Below are positions 10,587 through 21,271 of a DNA stretch of 64,000 nt, in pieces. The translations under genes and the position numbers were made by a program. Position 1 is the stretch's first letter, and every line of letters starts with the position of its first letter. The stretch is from an uncultured Chitinophagales bacterium (GTDB taxonomy: Bacteria > Bacteroidota > Bacteroidia > Chitinophagales > JAHDHT01): NCBI GenBank assembly GCA_938023075.1, contig CALHDG010000027.1, positions 1 to 64,000 on the forward strand, given 5' to 3'. The notes under the pieces were generated by a model. The model was not told the origin of the DNA and ran no database searches. It worked only from the letters and a program-made list of their open reading frames with translations.

Positions 10587-10944
10587 TGAAGCCTGCAAAC
10601 TAGCCCCGATTTCCAAGCCAACAAAACTAAAGTGCATTGGGTTGTTTAGCAGCTAAGTGTTGTTTTTCGAATGGAAAAATTCGTCATTCAAAATTGGGTG
10701 TTCGATGTTCGATATTCGATATTTTTTTGGATGACCATTTAATGAACAACGAATATCTATTAACGAATAATGAATCTCGATTGATTATTAATGTATAAAT
10801 AACTGATATTCTAAATAATGAAAGACAATTAGATAGAATTGCAGTGGTTATGCTGCCTGAAGCGATGGCTTTTGTGCGTTGGCGTAACATTTGAACGGAA
10901 AGCGGAACCAAAACTTACCACGAGTTGATAGGTTTCGCCTCTAC
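10587..10944 (+). repeat. dispersed non-coding repeat, long form (copy R1)
   Basis: Shares AAACTAGCCCCGAT...TTCCAAGCCAACA...GGTTGTTTAGCAGCTAAGTGTTGTTTTTCGAA...GGTTATGCTGCCTGAAGC...TTTGAACGGAAAGCGGAACC with copies at ~39.1 kb (inverted) and ~58.1 kb. Confidence 0.85.
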
Positions 10945-10971
10945 ATTTATTATTTACAACTCATCAAAGCG

Positions 10972-12735
10972 TTAATGCGGCACCAAATAAACCTCCGTCA
11001 TATCTCTGTACTCCATAGCGTTTTGTGGGTAGTTACGCACATAGGGTTGGAGCAAGCGAATATCTTTATAATAAAACAACGGTATGATGGCGGCATCGTC
11101 GGTGGCAATTTGGTCGGCTTGGCGGTAGAGCTTGTTTCGTTCGGCGTCATCAACGGTAGCTAAACCTTTGCTAAAGGCGGCATCGTATTGCGGCGAGGCA
11201 TAACGCATCGAATTGATGTAACTTTTATCACTCATTTTCGGCGGAATATGAACACTATATAGAAGGTTCAAAAAGTTTTCCGGGTCGGGATAATCGGCTA
11301 CCCAACCGGCACGCCAAAAGTCGGCTTTCCCGGTTTCTAAATTTTCTAAGTGTTGGGCAAACGGCATTTTAATAATTTCTACATCTATATTTAAATTTTC
11401 TTTGAGCATCTTTTGTGTGGCTTCGGCAACTTGTTCGTTTCGTCCACCACCCGAGTTAATGTTGTGAATTAATTTTGGAAAACCTTTACCATTCGGATAA
11501 CCGGCTTCCGCTAATAGTTGTCGTGCTTTTTCAGGATTAAAAGTATAGCCTTTAATGGCAGCAGCATCGTAAGCTGGAAATGCCGGTGGCACAATACCAT
11601 TATATGCTGGTAAACCCTGTCCCTTTAAAGTATACTGAACAATAGCATCGCGGTCAATCGCATAGTTAAAAGCCTGGCGTAATTTTTTATTGGCAAACAA
11701 TTCTTTTTTATGCTGAAAACCGTAATAGTAAACCGACATTGTTACCATATCTTGATAAACAAAATTGGTATACTTACCCAACAAGTTGCCTTGCCGGTCA
11801 ACCACTTCATCGGCTAACTCTAAAGGCAAGCGATACTTCATTTCTAACTTACCTTCTTCAAACGCCAATAAGGTGGCTTTGTCTTGTTTCATAAAAGAAT
11901 ACTTTACTCCATCTAAATAAGGCAGTTGGTTACCGTGTTCGTCTTTGCCCCAATAATTATTGTTGCGCACCATAATAACGGCTTCATCTTCTTTCACGGC
12001 TTTTAATTTAAACGGACCAGAGCCAACGGCATTTAAACGCATATCGGTTCCATACTTTTCAATGGCTTCTTGTGGAAAGGCATAGCAAAAAGGCATTGCC
12101 AACAATTGTAAGAAACTGCCAAAAGGTTGTTCTAACTCAATTTCAAAGGTATAGTCATCAATTACCCGGGCACCCGGCACACCGCCGGCTGGTTTTTCGC
12201 CTTTTTTAAGTGCCGCGTCGTAAGCATTGGCTCCTTTTATTCTATCTCTAAAAAAATTAAAGCCTTGATTGTTAACATCAGAGGTACAAAGCAAATCAAA
12301 AACATACTTAAAATCTTTAGCAGTAATTAGCCTGCCTTTGCCATCTTTAAAACAATCATTATCGTGGTAATACACGCCTTCGCGCAAGGTAAAGCGATAG
12401 GTTTTGGCATCGTCGCTTACCGTCCAACTTTTGGCAATAGCGGCAACGGGCGTTAAGGTTTCATCATCTAATTTCACCAAGCCTTCATAAATAGAATTGG
12501 CAATTCTGTGACCAGCCACTTCCGTAATATTTAAGGGATACAAACTGCGTAAAAATTCCGATTCATTAATTCGAAAAACCCCTCCGTAATATTTGCCGCC
12601 TTTGGCTTCTGCAATTTCTCCACGTTTGCGTTCGCCGTTTTGGGTGGTGTTCTTGGTATTGGTCGACTCTCCTCCACAGGCGCAAAAGAGTATAATGAAT
12701 AGGTAGCTTATCAAGAGCTTGATGTATTGTGTCAT
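10972..12735 (-). CDS. ABC transporter substrate-binding lipoprotein, family 5 (peptide/oligopeptide)
   Basis: Lipobox LFCACGG; NITEVAGHRIANSIYEGLVKLD, YYHDNDCFKDGKGRLITAKDFKYVFDLL, KLRQAFNYAIDRDAIV. Confidence 0.9.
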   Translation of the reverse strand: MTQYIKLLISYLFIILFCACGGESTNTKNTTQNGERKRGEIAEAKGGKYYGGVFRINESEFLRSLYPLNITEVAGHRIANSIYEGLVKLDDETLTPVAAIAKSWTVSDDAKTYRFTLREGVYYHDNDCFKDGKGRLITAKDFKYVFDLLCTSDVNNQGFNFFRDRIKGANAYDAALKKGEKPAGGVPGARVIDDYTFEIELEQPFGSFLQLLAMPFCYAFPQEAIEKYGTDMRLNAVGSGPFKLKAVKEDEAVIMVRNNNYWGKDEHGNQLPYLDGVKYSFMKQDKATLLAFEEGKLEMKYRLPLELADEVVDRQGNLLGKYTNFVYQDMVTMSVYYYGFQHKKELFANKKLRQAFNYAIDRDAIVQYTLKGQGLPAYNGIVPPAFPAYDAAAIKGYTFNPEKARQLLAEAGYPNGKGFPKLIHNINSGGGRNEQVAEATQKMLKENLNIDVEIIKMPFAQHLENLETGKADFWRAGWVADYPDPENFLNLLYSVHIPPKMSDKSYINSMRYASPQYDAAFSKGLATVDDAERNKLYRQADQIATDDAAIIPLFYYKDIRLLQPYVRNYPQNAMEYRDMTEVYLVPH

Positions 12736-12959
12736 ATTTATCTTTTATTTTATAGCTTGGTAAAGGTACGGATTCTTTGGGTGTTTTTTGGATGGGAGTT
12801 CTATTTATACAAGTTAATTTTTGACCTATATTTTGCCACCGCTCCTGAAAAATAGGCTGCCTAAAAGTGCTCTTTAGCTAAAATAGAAATCAATAAAAAG
12901 AGGTATACTTACCATTGGTGAATTTTAAGTTCAACCTAAAACAGTTAATCAATACAATT

Positions 12960-13062
12960 CAATCTATTTTTGATGTGCATCTGAATAGTAATTTTATAAA
13001 TGAGGAATTCTCTATTTTTTAAAAAAATAGATCATGTGCTAACTGAATAGTTCAAAATAAAC
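12960..13062 (-). pseudogene. decayed remnant resembling the 5' part of the 136-aa membrane protein gene at 17066-17476
   Basis: TTTTTGATGTGCATCTGAATA...TATAAATGAGGAATTCTCTATTTTTTAAAAAAA...TGAATAGTTCAAA resembles TTTTTGATGCGCATTTAAATA...TATAAATGAGGCTTCCTCTATTTTTAAAAAAA...TGAATAGTCCAAA at ~17341-17430. Confidence 0.6.
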
Positions 13063-13284
13063 CGGCAACGAATGATGAGAAGCAGTATAATTTTTACATT
13101 CAATTATTCTTTTGACTCCTTAAAATTACAAAAACACAAATCACGCCTTAATTCAAGTATACAGTCATCACAAAGAGCAAAAACTTATGCTCCGTAAAGC
13201 ACGTATACCAAAAACAGGTTGTTCATCAATTAGACATCCATAAAAAAGGTGTTATATTTATCCTATCATAAAAAAAATGAACGG

Positions 13285-16200
13285 ATGAAAAACAAGTTAA
13301 TGACGATTTGGTTTGGCATAGCCACAATATATGCTATGGCACAAACGACTATCCCTACATCTGACTTTATAAAAATTGACCAATTTGGTTATTTACCGAA
13401 TGCTACAAAAGTAGCGGTAATCAGCAACCCTCAAACCGGGTTTAATGCCAACCTGAGTTTTAATGCCGGCAATACTTACGAGGTACGCAATTGGCAAACC
13501 GGCGCAGTCTTGTTTACCGGCAGTCCGCAGCAATGGAATGGCGGAGCTACACACACGCAGTCAGGAGATAAAGGTTGGTGGTTCGATTTTTCAACAGTAA
13601 CGGCTACCGGCAGCTATTATATTTACGACATAACCAACAATGTACGATCCCATCGTTTTGAGATAGATGAAAATGTGTACAGTCCGGTATTAAGAGCAGC
13701 CATGCGTATGTTTTATTACAATCGCTGCAATTTTGCTAAACAAGCCCCTTTTGCAGAACCCGGCTTTACCGACGGCTTGGCTTTTAGTAATAACTTGCAA
13801 GATGGCAACAGTCGCTTTGTTTGCGACAAAAATAATCCGGCAACTGAAAAAGATTTATCCGGTGGCTGGTTTGATGCCGGCGACTTTAACAAGTATGTTA
13901 CTTTTGCCGACCGTGCAATGCACGATTTGCTGTTAGCTTACGAAGAAAATACAAACATCTTTACCGACAATTTTAACATACCGGAATCGGGTAATGGAAT
14001 TCCCGATATATTGGATGAGCTAAAATGGGAGTTGGATTGGTTGATGAAAATGAATAACAGCGACGGTTCAACGCATATTAAAATTGGCAGCAGTAACCAT
14101 CAGGATAACAGTGCTGCGCCACCCAGTACCAATACCGACCCCCGTTATTATGGCTACACCTGCACCTCTGCCTCTATTTCGGTAGCCGGTGTTTTTGCAC
14201 ATGCTGCACGGGTGTTTAAAACCATTCCCGGCATGAGTAGTTATGCCCAACAATTGCAAAACAGGGCAGTCAACTCATGGAATTATGTGTTACCCTTTGT
14301 AAACAGCAATCAATTAGATACCAATTGCGATGACACCCCCACTGATAGACAAAATGGCAATCCGGTTTGTTGTAATTTTAATGGCAATACTTGTAATGAT
14401 AACCGAATTGTTTCGGGCGATGCCGATTGGGGAGCGGGTTTACAACAGAAAAAAGCGTTAAAAGCCGCTATTTATTTATTTGCTTTAACGGGCAATAATA
14501 CCTATCATCAATTCATCATAAACAATATTAACACTATAGCAGCAACTCAAATTGCCGGAGGCTATTGGGATGTATATGACGATGATAACAATAATGTTTC
14601 TTTTAATGATGCCACTTTAAACGATGCCATGTTAATGTACAGCACCTTGGCAAACGCAAATACCAATGTAGCCAATTCAATTATTAATAGTTTTTCTATT
14701 GCTGCCGGAAGCGATTATTTTGGTTTTTCTAATGCTGATTTATACCGTGCCTACATGGCGGATGGCGCCTATCATTGGGGTAGTAACTTTCCTAAAGCTG
14801 GTTATGGCGTTTTAAATACCTTATTACCCAAACATAATATTAACCCGGCAAATCATGCCTCTTACCATTTAAAAGCTGCCGAACAATTGCATTATTTTCA
14901 TGGGGTAAACCCACTTAACCTGGTTTATTTGAGTAATATGAATGATTTTGGAGCCGAAAATTCAGCCCCGGAAATGTTTCATCAATGGTTTGCAAACGGA
15001 AGTAGTTGGGATAATAGTTCAACCTCATTATATGGTCCGGCACCCGGTTTTATTACTGGTGGACCAAATGCAAATTTTTCATTAAGCAGTCCATCTCCTC
15101 CGGCAGGTCAACCACCTCAAAAAAGTTATGCAAGTTTTAACGACTTAAACAATTCGTGGGAGATTACCGAACCTGCCATTTACTACCAGGCTATTTACGT
15201 GCGTTTGTTAGCCAATTATGCCGGGCAGCAAGTGGTCTGTCCACCGGCAGGTACGCCTTGTAATGATGACAATCCGCTTACCCAAAATGATGTAGAAGAT
15301 GGAGCTTGTAATTGCAGTGGAAGTATTCAACCTCCGTCTGACTGTAATCAAATAGTCAATGGAAATTTTAATGCCAATACAGCTAATTGGGAACTCTGGA
15401 ATAGCAACCTAACTGCCAATGCCGGTTTGGGCAACATTGCCGGTATTACCGAAGAAGGTGTGAACCCTTGGGATGCCGGTATATTTCAAAGCAATTTAAT
15501 TTTTGAACAAGGCAGCACCTATCAAATTAGGTTTGATGCCCAAGCTACTGCCAACAGAACCATTACTGTAAAAGCTGGTTTAAGTGATGGCTCAAACATC
15601 ATTTACCAAAATGTAAACATTACGACCAGCATGAAAACCTACACTTTAAATTTTAATATGACAGCGTCTACTTCATTTGCTTGTAGTTTAGAATTTCATT
15701 TTGGCGCCAACGCTTCCGCTTTTGTGTTAGATAACATTTCTTTAAAAGATTTAGATTGTTGCTTACCCGAAGGCACCTCTTGTGATGATGGCAACCCGTT
15801 TACACAAAACGATGTAGAAGATGGAGCTTGCAACTGCAGTGGAAGTATTCCGCCTCCGCCTGACTGCAACCAAATAGTAAACGGAACTTTTGAGACCAAT
15901 GTAACCAATTGGACACCTTGGGCTTGTAACCTTGAAGCTGTTTCTGGCAGGTGCAGCGTGAGTAATCTTACCGCAGGTGCTAACACATGGGATGCCGGTA
16001 TAATGCAAGGCGATTTAATTTTTGAACAAGGCAAAGCGTATGAAATTCGTTTTGATGCCCGTGCATCTGCCAACAGAAGTATTAGTATAAAAGCCGGTTT
16101 GAGTGATGGTGCTAATATCATTTACCAAAATGTAAACATTACCACCACTATGCAAACGTACACGTTGAGTTTTACCATGAGCAACTCCACTACCTTTGCC

Positions 16201-16950
16201 GGTACTTTTGAAATCCATTTTGGTACAAATGCTTCCTCTTTTGTATTAGATAATATTTTGGTGCAAGAAGAAAATTGCTGCCCGGCTACTTTACTTCCTC
16301 CCGTTACCGGGCAAAATTGCAATCAAATAGCTAATGGTACTTTCGATGCCAATACAGCCGGTTGGTTTTCGTGGTTTAGTGATATTGCTGCCAGTTCAGG
16401 TAAGTTTAAGATAGATAATATTGTACCAAGTGAAAACGCCTATGATGCAGGTGTTACGCAACCGGATTTATTTATTGAGCAAGGTAAACAATACGAAATA
16501 AGCTTTGAAGCCCGCGCTGCTTCCCCCAGAACCTTAAGTGTGAAAACCGGTTTAGCCATCAGCCCGTACACTAATTATTTTTACCAAAATGTGCAAGTAA
16601 ATACGTACCAACAATGCTATACATTAAATTTTACGATGACGAATGCTTCAACATTTTCTGGTGCTTTAGAATTTCACTTTGCCAATAATACCAGCTCAAT
16701 TGAGTTAGATAATATTGCGCTTACGGAAGTGCCTTGTACTGAAACAGTGCGGACTTGTGCACCAACTTTAACTGTAAATGGATTTATTTCAAACCTGCTC
16801 TATCAAGCAGATAACAATGTTAACAGTAACGGAACCGTCATGCCAAATACAGAAGTGCATTTTCGCTCCAATACAAGTATAGATTTAAAAAGCGATTTCA
16901 ACGTACCGGCAAATACTAATTTTAATGCTGCCATACAACCGTGTGACTAA
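13285..16950 (+). CDS. secreted modular GH9 endoglucanase with three CBM4/9-like modules and a C-terminal 3-coathanger-stack-like domain
   Basis: CelD_N-like N-terminus (KIDQFGYLPNATKVAVI); GGWFDAGDFNKYVTFADRAMHDLLLAYEEN; HYFHGVNPLNLVYLS; three CNQI(V/A)NG(N/T)F... repeats. Confidence 0.88.
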   Translation: MKNKLMTIWFGIATIYAMAQTTIPTSDFIKIDQFGYLPNATKVAVISNPQTGFNANLSFNAGNTYEVRNWQTGAVLFTGSPQQWNGGATHTQSGDKGWWFDFSTVTATGSYYIYDITNNVRSHRFEIDENVYSPVLRAAMRMFYYNRCNFAKQAPFAEPGFTDGLAFSNNLQDGNSRFVCDKNNPATEKDLSGGWFDAGDFNKYVTFADRAMHDLLLAYEENTNIFTDNFNIPESGNGIPDILDELKWELDWLMKMNNSDGSTHIKIGSSNHQDNSAAPPSTNTDPRYYGYTCTSASISVAGVFAHAARVFKTIPGMSSYAQQLQNRAVNSWNYVLPFVNSNQLDTNCDDTPTDRQNGNPVCCNFNGNTCNDNRIVSGDADWGAGLQQKKALKAAIYLFALTGNNTYHQFIINNINTIAATQIAGGYWDVYDDDNNNVSFNDATLNDAMLMYSTLANANTNVANSIINSFSIAAGSDYFGFSNADLYRAYMADGAYHWGSNFPKAGYGVLNTLLPKHNINPANHASYHLKAAEQLHYFHGVNPLNLVYLSNMNDFGAENSAPEMFHQWFANGSSWDNSSTSLYGPAPGFITGGPNANFSLSSPSPPAGQPPQKSYASFNDLNNSWEITEPAIYYQAIYVRLLANYAGQQVVCPPAGTPCNDDNPLTQNDVEDGACNCSGSIQPPSDCNQIVNGNFNANTANWELWNSNLTANAGLGNIAGITEEGVNPWDAGIFQSNLIFEQGSTYQIRFDAQATANRTITVKAGLSDGSNIIYQNVNITTSMKTYTLNFNMTASTSFACSLEFHFGANASAFVLDNISLKDLDCCLPEGTSCDDGNPFTQNDVEDGACNCSGSIPPPPDCNQIVNGTFETNVTNWTPWACNLEAVSGRCSVSNLTAGANTWDAGIMQGDLIFEQGKAYEIRFDARASANRSISIKAGLSDGANIIYQNVNITTTMQTYTLSFTMSNSTTFAGTFEIHFGTNASSFVLDNILVQEENCCPATLLPPVTGQNCNQIANGTFDANTAGWFSWFSDIAASSGKFKIDNIVPSENAYDAGVTQPDLFIEQGKQYEISFEARAASPRTLSVKTGLAISPYTNYFYQNVQVNTYQQCYTLNFTMTNASTFSGALEFHFANNTSSIELDNIALTEVPCTETVRTCAPTLTVNGFISNLLYQADNNVNSNGTVMPNTEVHFRSNTSIDLKSDFNVPANTNFNAAIQPCD
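15340..16735 (+). repeat. three tandem coding modules (CBM4/9-like) with Cys-rich linkers
   Basis: Modules at ~15340-15760, 15864-16275 and 16318-16735; linker C..(A/E)GT(P/S)C(N/D)D(D/G)NP(L/F)TQNDVEDGACNCSG present twice. Confidence 0.85.
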
Positions 16951-17065
16951 TCACTGATGTATTACATAATACAATTGTTTTTATTTGTTTTTTTGATAGG
17001 ATCGTCAAATTCATTGCTGTATGCATTAGTTTATAATTAAAAATTTAACACCCAACGGTGCATTT

Positions 17066-17476
17066 TCAATGATAGATCAACAGCACCGCAGCTCTTAAAC
17101 TCCAGCAGATGGTTCTAAGCCAGTTAGAATCGATCAGTTTTTGACATGCTTTTTTATTATAAGCTTTAATCAATTTTTGATGTAGTGGAACTTGCACAAG
17201 AAATGTAGATAGCCATATAATTAATACTAAAAAAACTTGAATGATCGCAATAATTAGATGTGTTTTGAAAAGATGAAAGAAAAGCCAAATAGAGCAAAGC
17301 AGTTCAATAATCATTAAGGGTGCTACCAACGGGGTGATCTGTTTTTGATGCGCATTTAAATATTGTATAAATGAGGCTTCCTCTATTTTTAAAAAAAGTG
17401 GATAATGCACCAGTTGAATAGTCCAAATTAAGCCTGTTAAAAGTAAGCACACAATTAAATTGATGAGCAGCAACAT
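17066..17476 (-). CDS. hypothetical membrane protein (136 aa)
   Basis: Several predicted transmembrane stretches. Confidence 0.6.
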   Translation of the reverse strand: MLLLINLIVCLLLTGLIWTIQLVHYPLFLKIEEASFIQYLNAHQKQITPLVAPLMIIELLCSIWLFFHLFKTHLIIAIIQVFLVLIIWLSTFLVQVPLHQKLIKAYNKKACQKLIDSNWLRTICWSLRAAVLLIYH

Positions 17477-17544
17477 TATTTTACCTTCCAGTTAACATAA
17501 TTGAATCCTATTAAATCACTACAATTTTTATCGAATCGTATAAA

Positions 17545-17580
17545 CAAAAAAAGGAGTGTCACAGACAGCAACACCCCTTC
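17545..17580 (-). terminator. Rho-independent terminator of the ribosomal protein/alpha operon
   Basis: Minus strand AAGGGGTGT-TGCTGTCTGTG-ACACTCCTT followed by a T tract, ~30 nt after the rplQ stop. Confidence 0.8.
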
Positions 17581-17608
17581 TTAGATTTATCCTTAATCTA
17601 TGTTTTTG

Positions 17609-18292
17609 TTATGATTCTTCTTCTGTTGGCTCCTCTACATCTGCAGCAGGTGGTTCTTCTTCAGTTGTCGCATCCTTTGCTGGTTCTTCAACTTCTGCTG
17701 CGGTCTCTTCGCCAGTCTCTTCTGTTGTTTGTTGAACTTCTTCCACCGTTTCTTGAACTTCTTCTACTGCCTCGGTTGCCGTCTCCTGCACCTCTTCTAC
17801 CACAGTTTCCTCAACTGCTTCAGTAGCTGTTGCGGCTGCGGCGGTTGATGCGGCTGCAGCTTTAGAGCCTCCACCTCTTCTTCTTCTCGTTTTCTTTTTA
17901 CCTGTTGAAGCCTTTCTTTCGGTAGTATATACCTCATTATAATCAACCAATTCTATAATACACATTTCGGCATTATCTCCATACCGGGTTCCAATTCTAA
18001 CTATTCTGGTATACCCTCCTGGCCGGTCACCTACCTTTGCCGCTACATCGGTAAACAATTCGGCTACTGCTTCTTTTTGCTGTAAATTTCTAAAACACAT
18101 TCTTCTGTTGTGTGTTGAATTCACTTTGGCACGGGTTATTAAAGGCTCAATAAAACGACGTAAAGCCTTTGCTTTAGCTACCGTAGTTTTAATGCGCTTA
18201 TGCATTATTAATGAACTACCCATGTTACGCATCATTAAAACGCGGTGCTGGCTTTTTCTACCCAGATGGTTTACTTTCTTTCCGTGTCTCAT
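17609..18292 (-). CDS. rplQ: 50S ribosomal protein L17 with long acidic C-terminal extension
   Basis: [52 protein letters not shown]; gene order. Confidence 0.97.
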   Translation of the reverse strand: MRHGKKVNHLGRKSQHRVLMMRNMGSSLIMHKRIKTTVAKAKALRRFIEPLITRAKVNSTHNRRMCFRNLQQKEAVAELFTDVAAKVGDRPGGYTRIVRIGTRYGDNAEMCIIELVDYNEVYTTERKASTGKKKTRRRRGGGSKAAAASTAAAATATEAVEETVVEEVQETATEAVEEVQETVEEVQQTTEETGEETAAEVEEPAKDATTEEEPPAADVEEPTEEES

Positions 18293-18295
18293 GGC

Positions 18296-19294
18296 TTAAT
18301 CGTCTAATTTGTATTTTGTAAGATCCATTCCGAAAGAAAGACCTTTTTCGTTAATTAATGCCTCAATTTCCATTAACGACTTTTTACCGAAGTTACGGAA
18401 TTTGATTAATGAATTAGTGTCGTAAGTAACCAATTCTTGTAAAGAATTGATTTTGGCAGCTTTTAAACAATTGTAGGCTCTTACCGACAAATCCAAATCT
18501 TCTAATGGAGTTTTCAATATTTTACGCATATGCAATACATGCTCATCTACTACATCTTCTTCCGGCGAATCGAAATCTTCAAACACCAATTGCTTATCAG
18601 ATATTAAACCGAGATGCTGCATCAAAATATTGGATGCTTCTTTCAAAGCATCTTCCGGGTGGATGGTTCCATCCGTTCGAATTTCAATATTCAATTGCTC
18701 ATAATCCGTTTTTTGCTCAACCCTCGTATTATCAACAAAGTAGCGTACATTTTTTATTGGCGTATAAATACTATCGATGGGTATTAAACCAACTACTGCT
18801 TCTTTCGGCGTATTTTCTTCTGCCGGAACATAGCCTCTGCCTTTACCTACCGTTAATTCCATTTCTATATTGGTACTTTTATTAGAAATGTTGCAAATGA
18901 CCATATCAGGATTGGTTACTTCAAAAGAAGCAGTATGTTTTTCAATGTCTGCAGCGGTAAATTTATCAGAGCCGCTAATTGACAAAAAGATACGCTCACC
19001 TGTAAAATCCGGATCATCTATTTTTCTCTTAAAACGAATTTGCTTTAAGTTTAAAATGATTTCCGGCACATCTTCTATTACCCCTTTTATAGTAGAAAAT
19101 TCATGATCTACTCCATCAATTTTAATTGACGTGATCGCATAACCTTCTAAAGAAGAAAGCATAACCCTGCGTAAAGCGTTACCAATAGTAACCCCAAAAC
19201 CAGGCTCAAGCGGTTTAAACTCAAACGTACCGTGAAAATCATCTGCTTTTTGCAGTTTTATTTTATCAGGTTTTTGAAATGCAAGTATTCCCAT
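18296..19294 (-). CDS. rpoA: DNA-directed RNA polymerase subunit alpha
   Basis: [26 protein letters not shown]-type motif and C-terminal [15 protein letters not shown]. Confidence 0.98.
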   Translation of the reverse strand: MGILAFQKPDKIKLQKADDFHGTFEFKPLEPGFGVTIGNALRRVMLSSLEGYAITSIKIDGVDHEFSTIKGVIEDVPEIILNLKQIRFKRKIDDPDFTGERIFLSISGSDKFTAADIEKHTASFEVTNPDMVICNISNKSTNIEMELTVGKGRGYVPAEENTPKEAVVGLIPIDSIYTPIKNVRYFVDNTRVEQKTDYEQLNIEIRTDGTIHPEDALKEASNILMQHLGLISDKQLVFEDFDSPEEDVVDEHVLHMRKILKTPLEDLDLSVRAYNCLKAAKINSLQELVTYDTNSLIKFRNFGKKSLMEIEALINEKGLSFGMDLTKYKLDD

Positions 19295-19335
19295 TAACCG
19301 TTTTTATTTTATTAGATGAAATAAATAAGTGGTAA

Positions 19336-19941
19336 TTATTTAGAGTAAAGCTCCACTATTAATTGATCATTGATGTTTTCGGGTATTAGCTCCCTGTCAG
19401 GATAATCAATAAACCGCCCGTGCAATTCAACTTTATCAAACTCTAACCAAGGAAATTCTTTTCCTTTCTTAGCTAACGAATCTTCTATTACAAACAACGA
19501 TTTTGATTTTTCTCTTACCTCAACTACATCACCTGGTTTTAATTGGTAAGATGGTATGTTAGTTAGCGTACCATTTACCATAATGTGCTTATGACTAACT
19601 AATTGTCGAGCCGCTCTTCTTGAAGGAGCAACGCCCATTCTGAACACGGTATTATCTAAACGTGCCTCTAACAGCTGCAAAAAGATTGTACCGGTAATGC
19701 CCGATCGACGAGCTGCTTCCTTGTATAAATTTAAGAATTGCCGCTCTAATAAGCCATACGTATATTTAGCTTTTTGTTTTTCTTTTAACTGAACTCCGTA
19801 TTCTGACTTTTGTCTTCTTCTACGAGAGTTTCCGTGCTGCCCTGGTGGATAATTTCTTTTTTCAAAAGACTTATCAAAGCCGAAAATCGATTCACCGAAC
19901 TTACGGGAAATTTTTGTTTTTGGTCCTCTATATCTTGCCAT
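19336..19941 (-). CDS. rpsD: 30S ribosomal protein S4
   Basis: [38 protein letters not shown]. Confidence 0.98.
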   Translation of the reverse strand: MARYRGPKTKISRKFGESIFGFDKSFEKRNYPPGQHGNSRRRRQKSEYGVQLKEKQKAKYTYGLLERQFLNLYKEAARRSGITGTIFLQLLEARLDNTVFRMGVAPSRRAARQLVSHKHIMVNGTLTNIPSYQLKPGDVVEVREKSKSLFVIEDSLAKKGKEFPWLEFDKVELHGRFIDYPDRELIPENINDQLIVELYSK

Positions 19942-20015
19942 AAAAACTTTACTAGTTATATCAACAGCGCAAGTTTAAAACACTGCGATAATATTATATA
20001 TTTGATTTCTAAAAA

Positions 20016-20405
20016 TTAAACTCTTCTTTTCTTAGGTGGTCTGCATCCGTTATGCGGTAAAGGCGAAATGTCTCTAATAGTTGATACTTCAATACCCAAA
20101 CCGGCAATAGTTCTTATAGCAGATTCTCTACCACTACCCGGACCTTTAACGTAAACTTCTACCTTGCGCAAACCTAAATCGTAGGCTGTTTTACCCGCAT
20201 CGGTAGCAGCTACCTGTGCGGCATAAGGTGTGTTCTTTTTAGAACCTCTAAAACCACCTTTACCAGCAGAGCCCCATGATATTACCTGCCCTTGTTTATT
20301 GGTAAAAGAGATGATGATATTATTGAAACTTGCCTTAATGTACACGGTACCTTCTGGCGTAACTACCACCTTTCTTTTTTTTGCTTTTGCTCTGTTTGTT
20401 GCCAT
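20016..20405 (-). CDS. rpsK: 30S ribosomal protein S11
   Basis: [43 protein letters not shown]. Confidence 0.98.
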   Translation of the reverse strand: MATNRAKAKKRKVVVTPEGTVYIKASFNNIIISFTNKQGQVISWGSAGKGGFRGSKKNTPYAAQVAATDAGKTAYDLGLRKVEVYVKGPGSGRESAIRTIAGLGIEVSTIRDISPLPHNGCRPPKKRRV

Positions 20406-20469
20406 CTTATATCTTATTTAATTATTAATTACGTTTATTTATTCATAACTAATAATTGACAATTAATAA

Positions 20470-20847
20470 TTACTTGGTTGCCTTTTTCTTTCCGGCTACT
20501 GTTTTTTTACGACCTTTACGCGTACGTGCATTGGTTTGGGTTTTTTGCCCTCTTACCGGCAAGCCCTTTCTGTGGCGAATACCCCGGTAACTACCAATAT
20601 CTTGTAGTCGTTTAATATTTAATTGAATTTCTGACCGTAAAGCACCCTCTACCTTATACTCATCGGTAATTAATTGTCTGATGGCAGTAACCTCTTCATC
20701 CGACCAATCTTGAACTTTTGTATTTGGATCTACCTCAGCTCTTTTTAAAATTTCTAAAGCTCTGCTGTTACCTATACCAAAAATATAGGTTAAGCCAATA
20801 CAGCCTCTTTTATTTCTTGGTAAATCGTTTCCTGCTATACGTGCCAT
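20470..20847 (-). CDS. rpsM: 30S ribosomal protein S13
   Basis: [58 protein letters not shown]. Confidence 0.98.
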   Translation of the reverse strand: MARIAGNDLPRNKRGCIGLTYIFGIGNSRALEILKRAEVDPNTKVQDWSDEEVTAIRQLITDEYKVEGALRSEIQLNIKRLQDIGSYRGIRHRKGLPVRGQKTQTNARTRKGRKKTVAGKKKATK

Positions 20848-20849
20848 AA

Positions 20850-20966
20850 TTATCCTTGTCGTTGTTTAAATTTTGGATTCTTTTTGTTGATTACAAATAA
20901 TTTACCTTTTCGGCGTACTATTTTACAATCTACGCTTCTTTTTTTTACTGATGCTCTAACTTTCAT
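20850..20966 (-). CDS. rpmJ: 50S ribosomal protein L36 (38 aa, absent from ORF track)
   Basis: Manual translation: [38 protein letters not shown]. Confidence 0.95.
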   Translation of the reverse strand: MKVRASVKKRSVDCKIVRRKGKLFVINKKNPKFKQRQG

Positions 20967-21022
20967 CTTTATATATTTTTGATACAGACTATTGCTTCAT
21001 AAGTAAGCAACAATCCTTATTT

Positions 21023-21241
21023 TTATTTATATCTGTATGTTATTCTACCTTTCGTTAAATCGTAGGGAGACATTTCTACCGCAACCTTATCACCAGGTAA
21101 TATTTTAATGTAATGCATTCTCATTTTTCCTGAGATGTGCGTTACGATTTCGTGTCCGTTTTCTAACTGTACTCTAAAAGAGGCGTTTGATAAAGCTTCT
21201 TTTACGGTACCGTCTTGTTTTATTAATTCTTGTTTTGCCAT
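21023..21241 (-). CDS. infA: translation initiation factor IF-1
   Basis: [72 protein letters not shown]. Confidence 0.98.
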   Translation of the reverse strand: MAKQELIKQDGTVKEALSNASFRVQLENGHEIVTHISGKMRMHYIKILPGDKVAVEMSPYDLTKGRITYRYK

Positions 21242-21271
21242 TTTAAATAATATATTTTATAATGGTTAAGG

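Noticed and set aside
10684-11163. ORFs 10684-10911 (-) and 10891-11163 (+)
   Set aside because: First lies inside the dispersed repeat (NIEHRTPNFE-type translation of ATTCGAT repeats); second is mostly antisense to the substrate-binding protein.
15240-16735. Repetitive region considered as a CRISPR or minisatellite
   Set aside because: Repeats are ~400-500 bp coding modules in frame, not spaced short repeats.
17611-17826. 71-aa Leu-rich plus-strand ORF
   Set aside because: Antisense of the repetitive Glu/Val/Thr-coding tail of rplQ; composition artefact.
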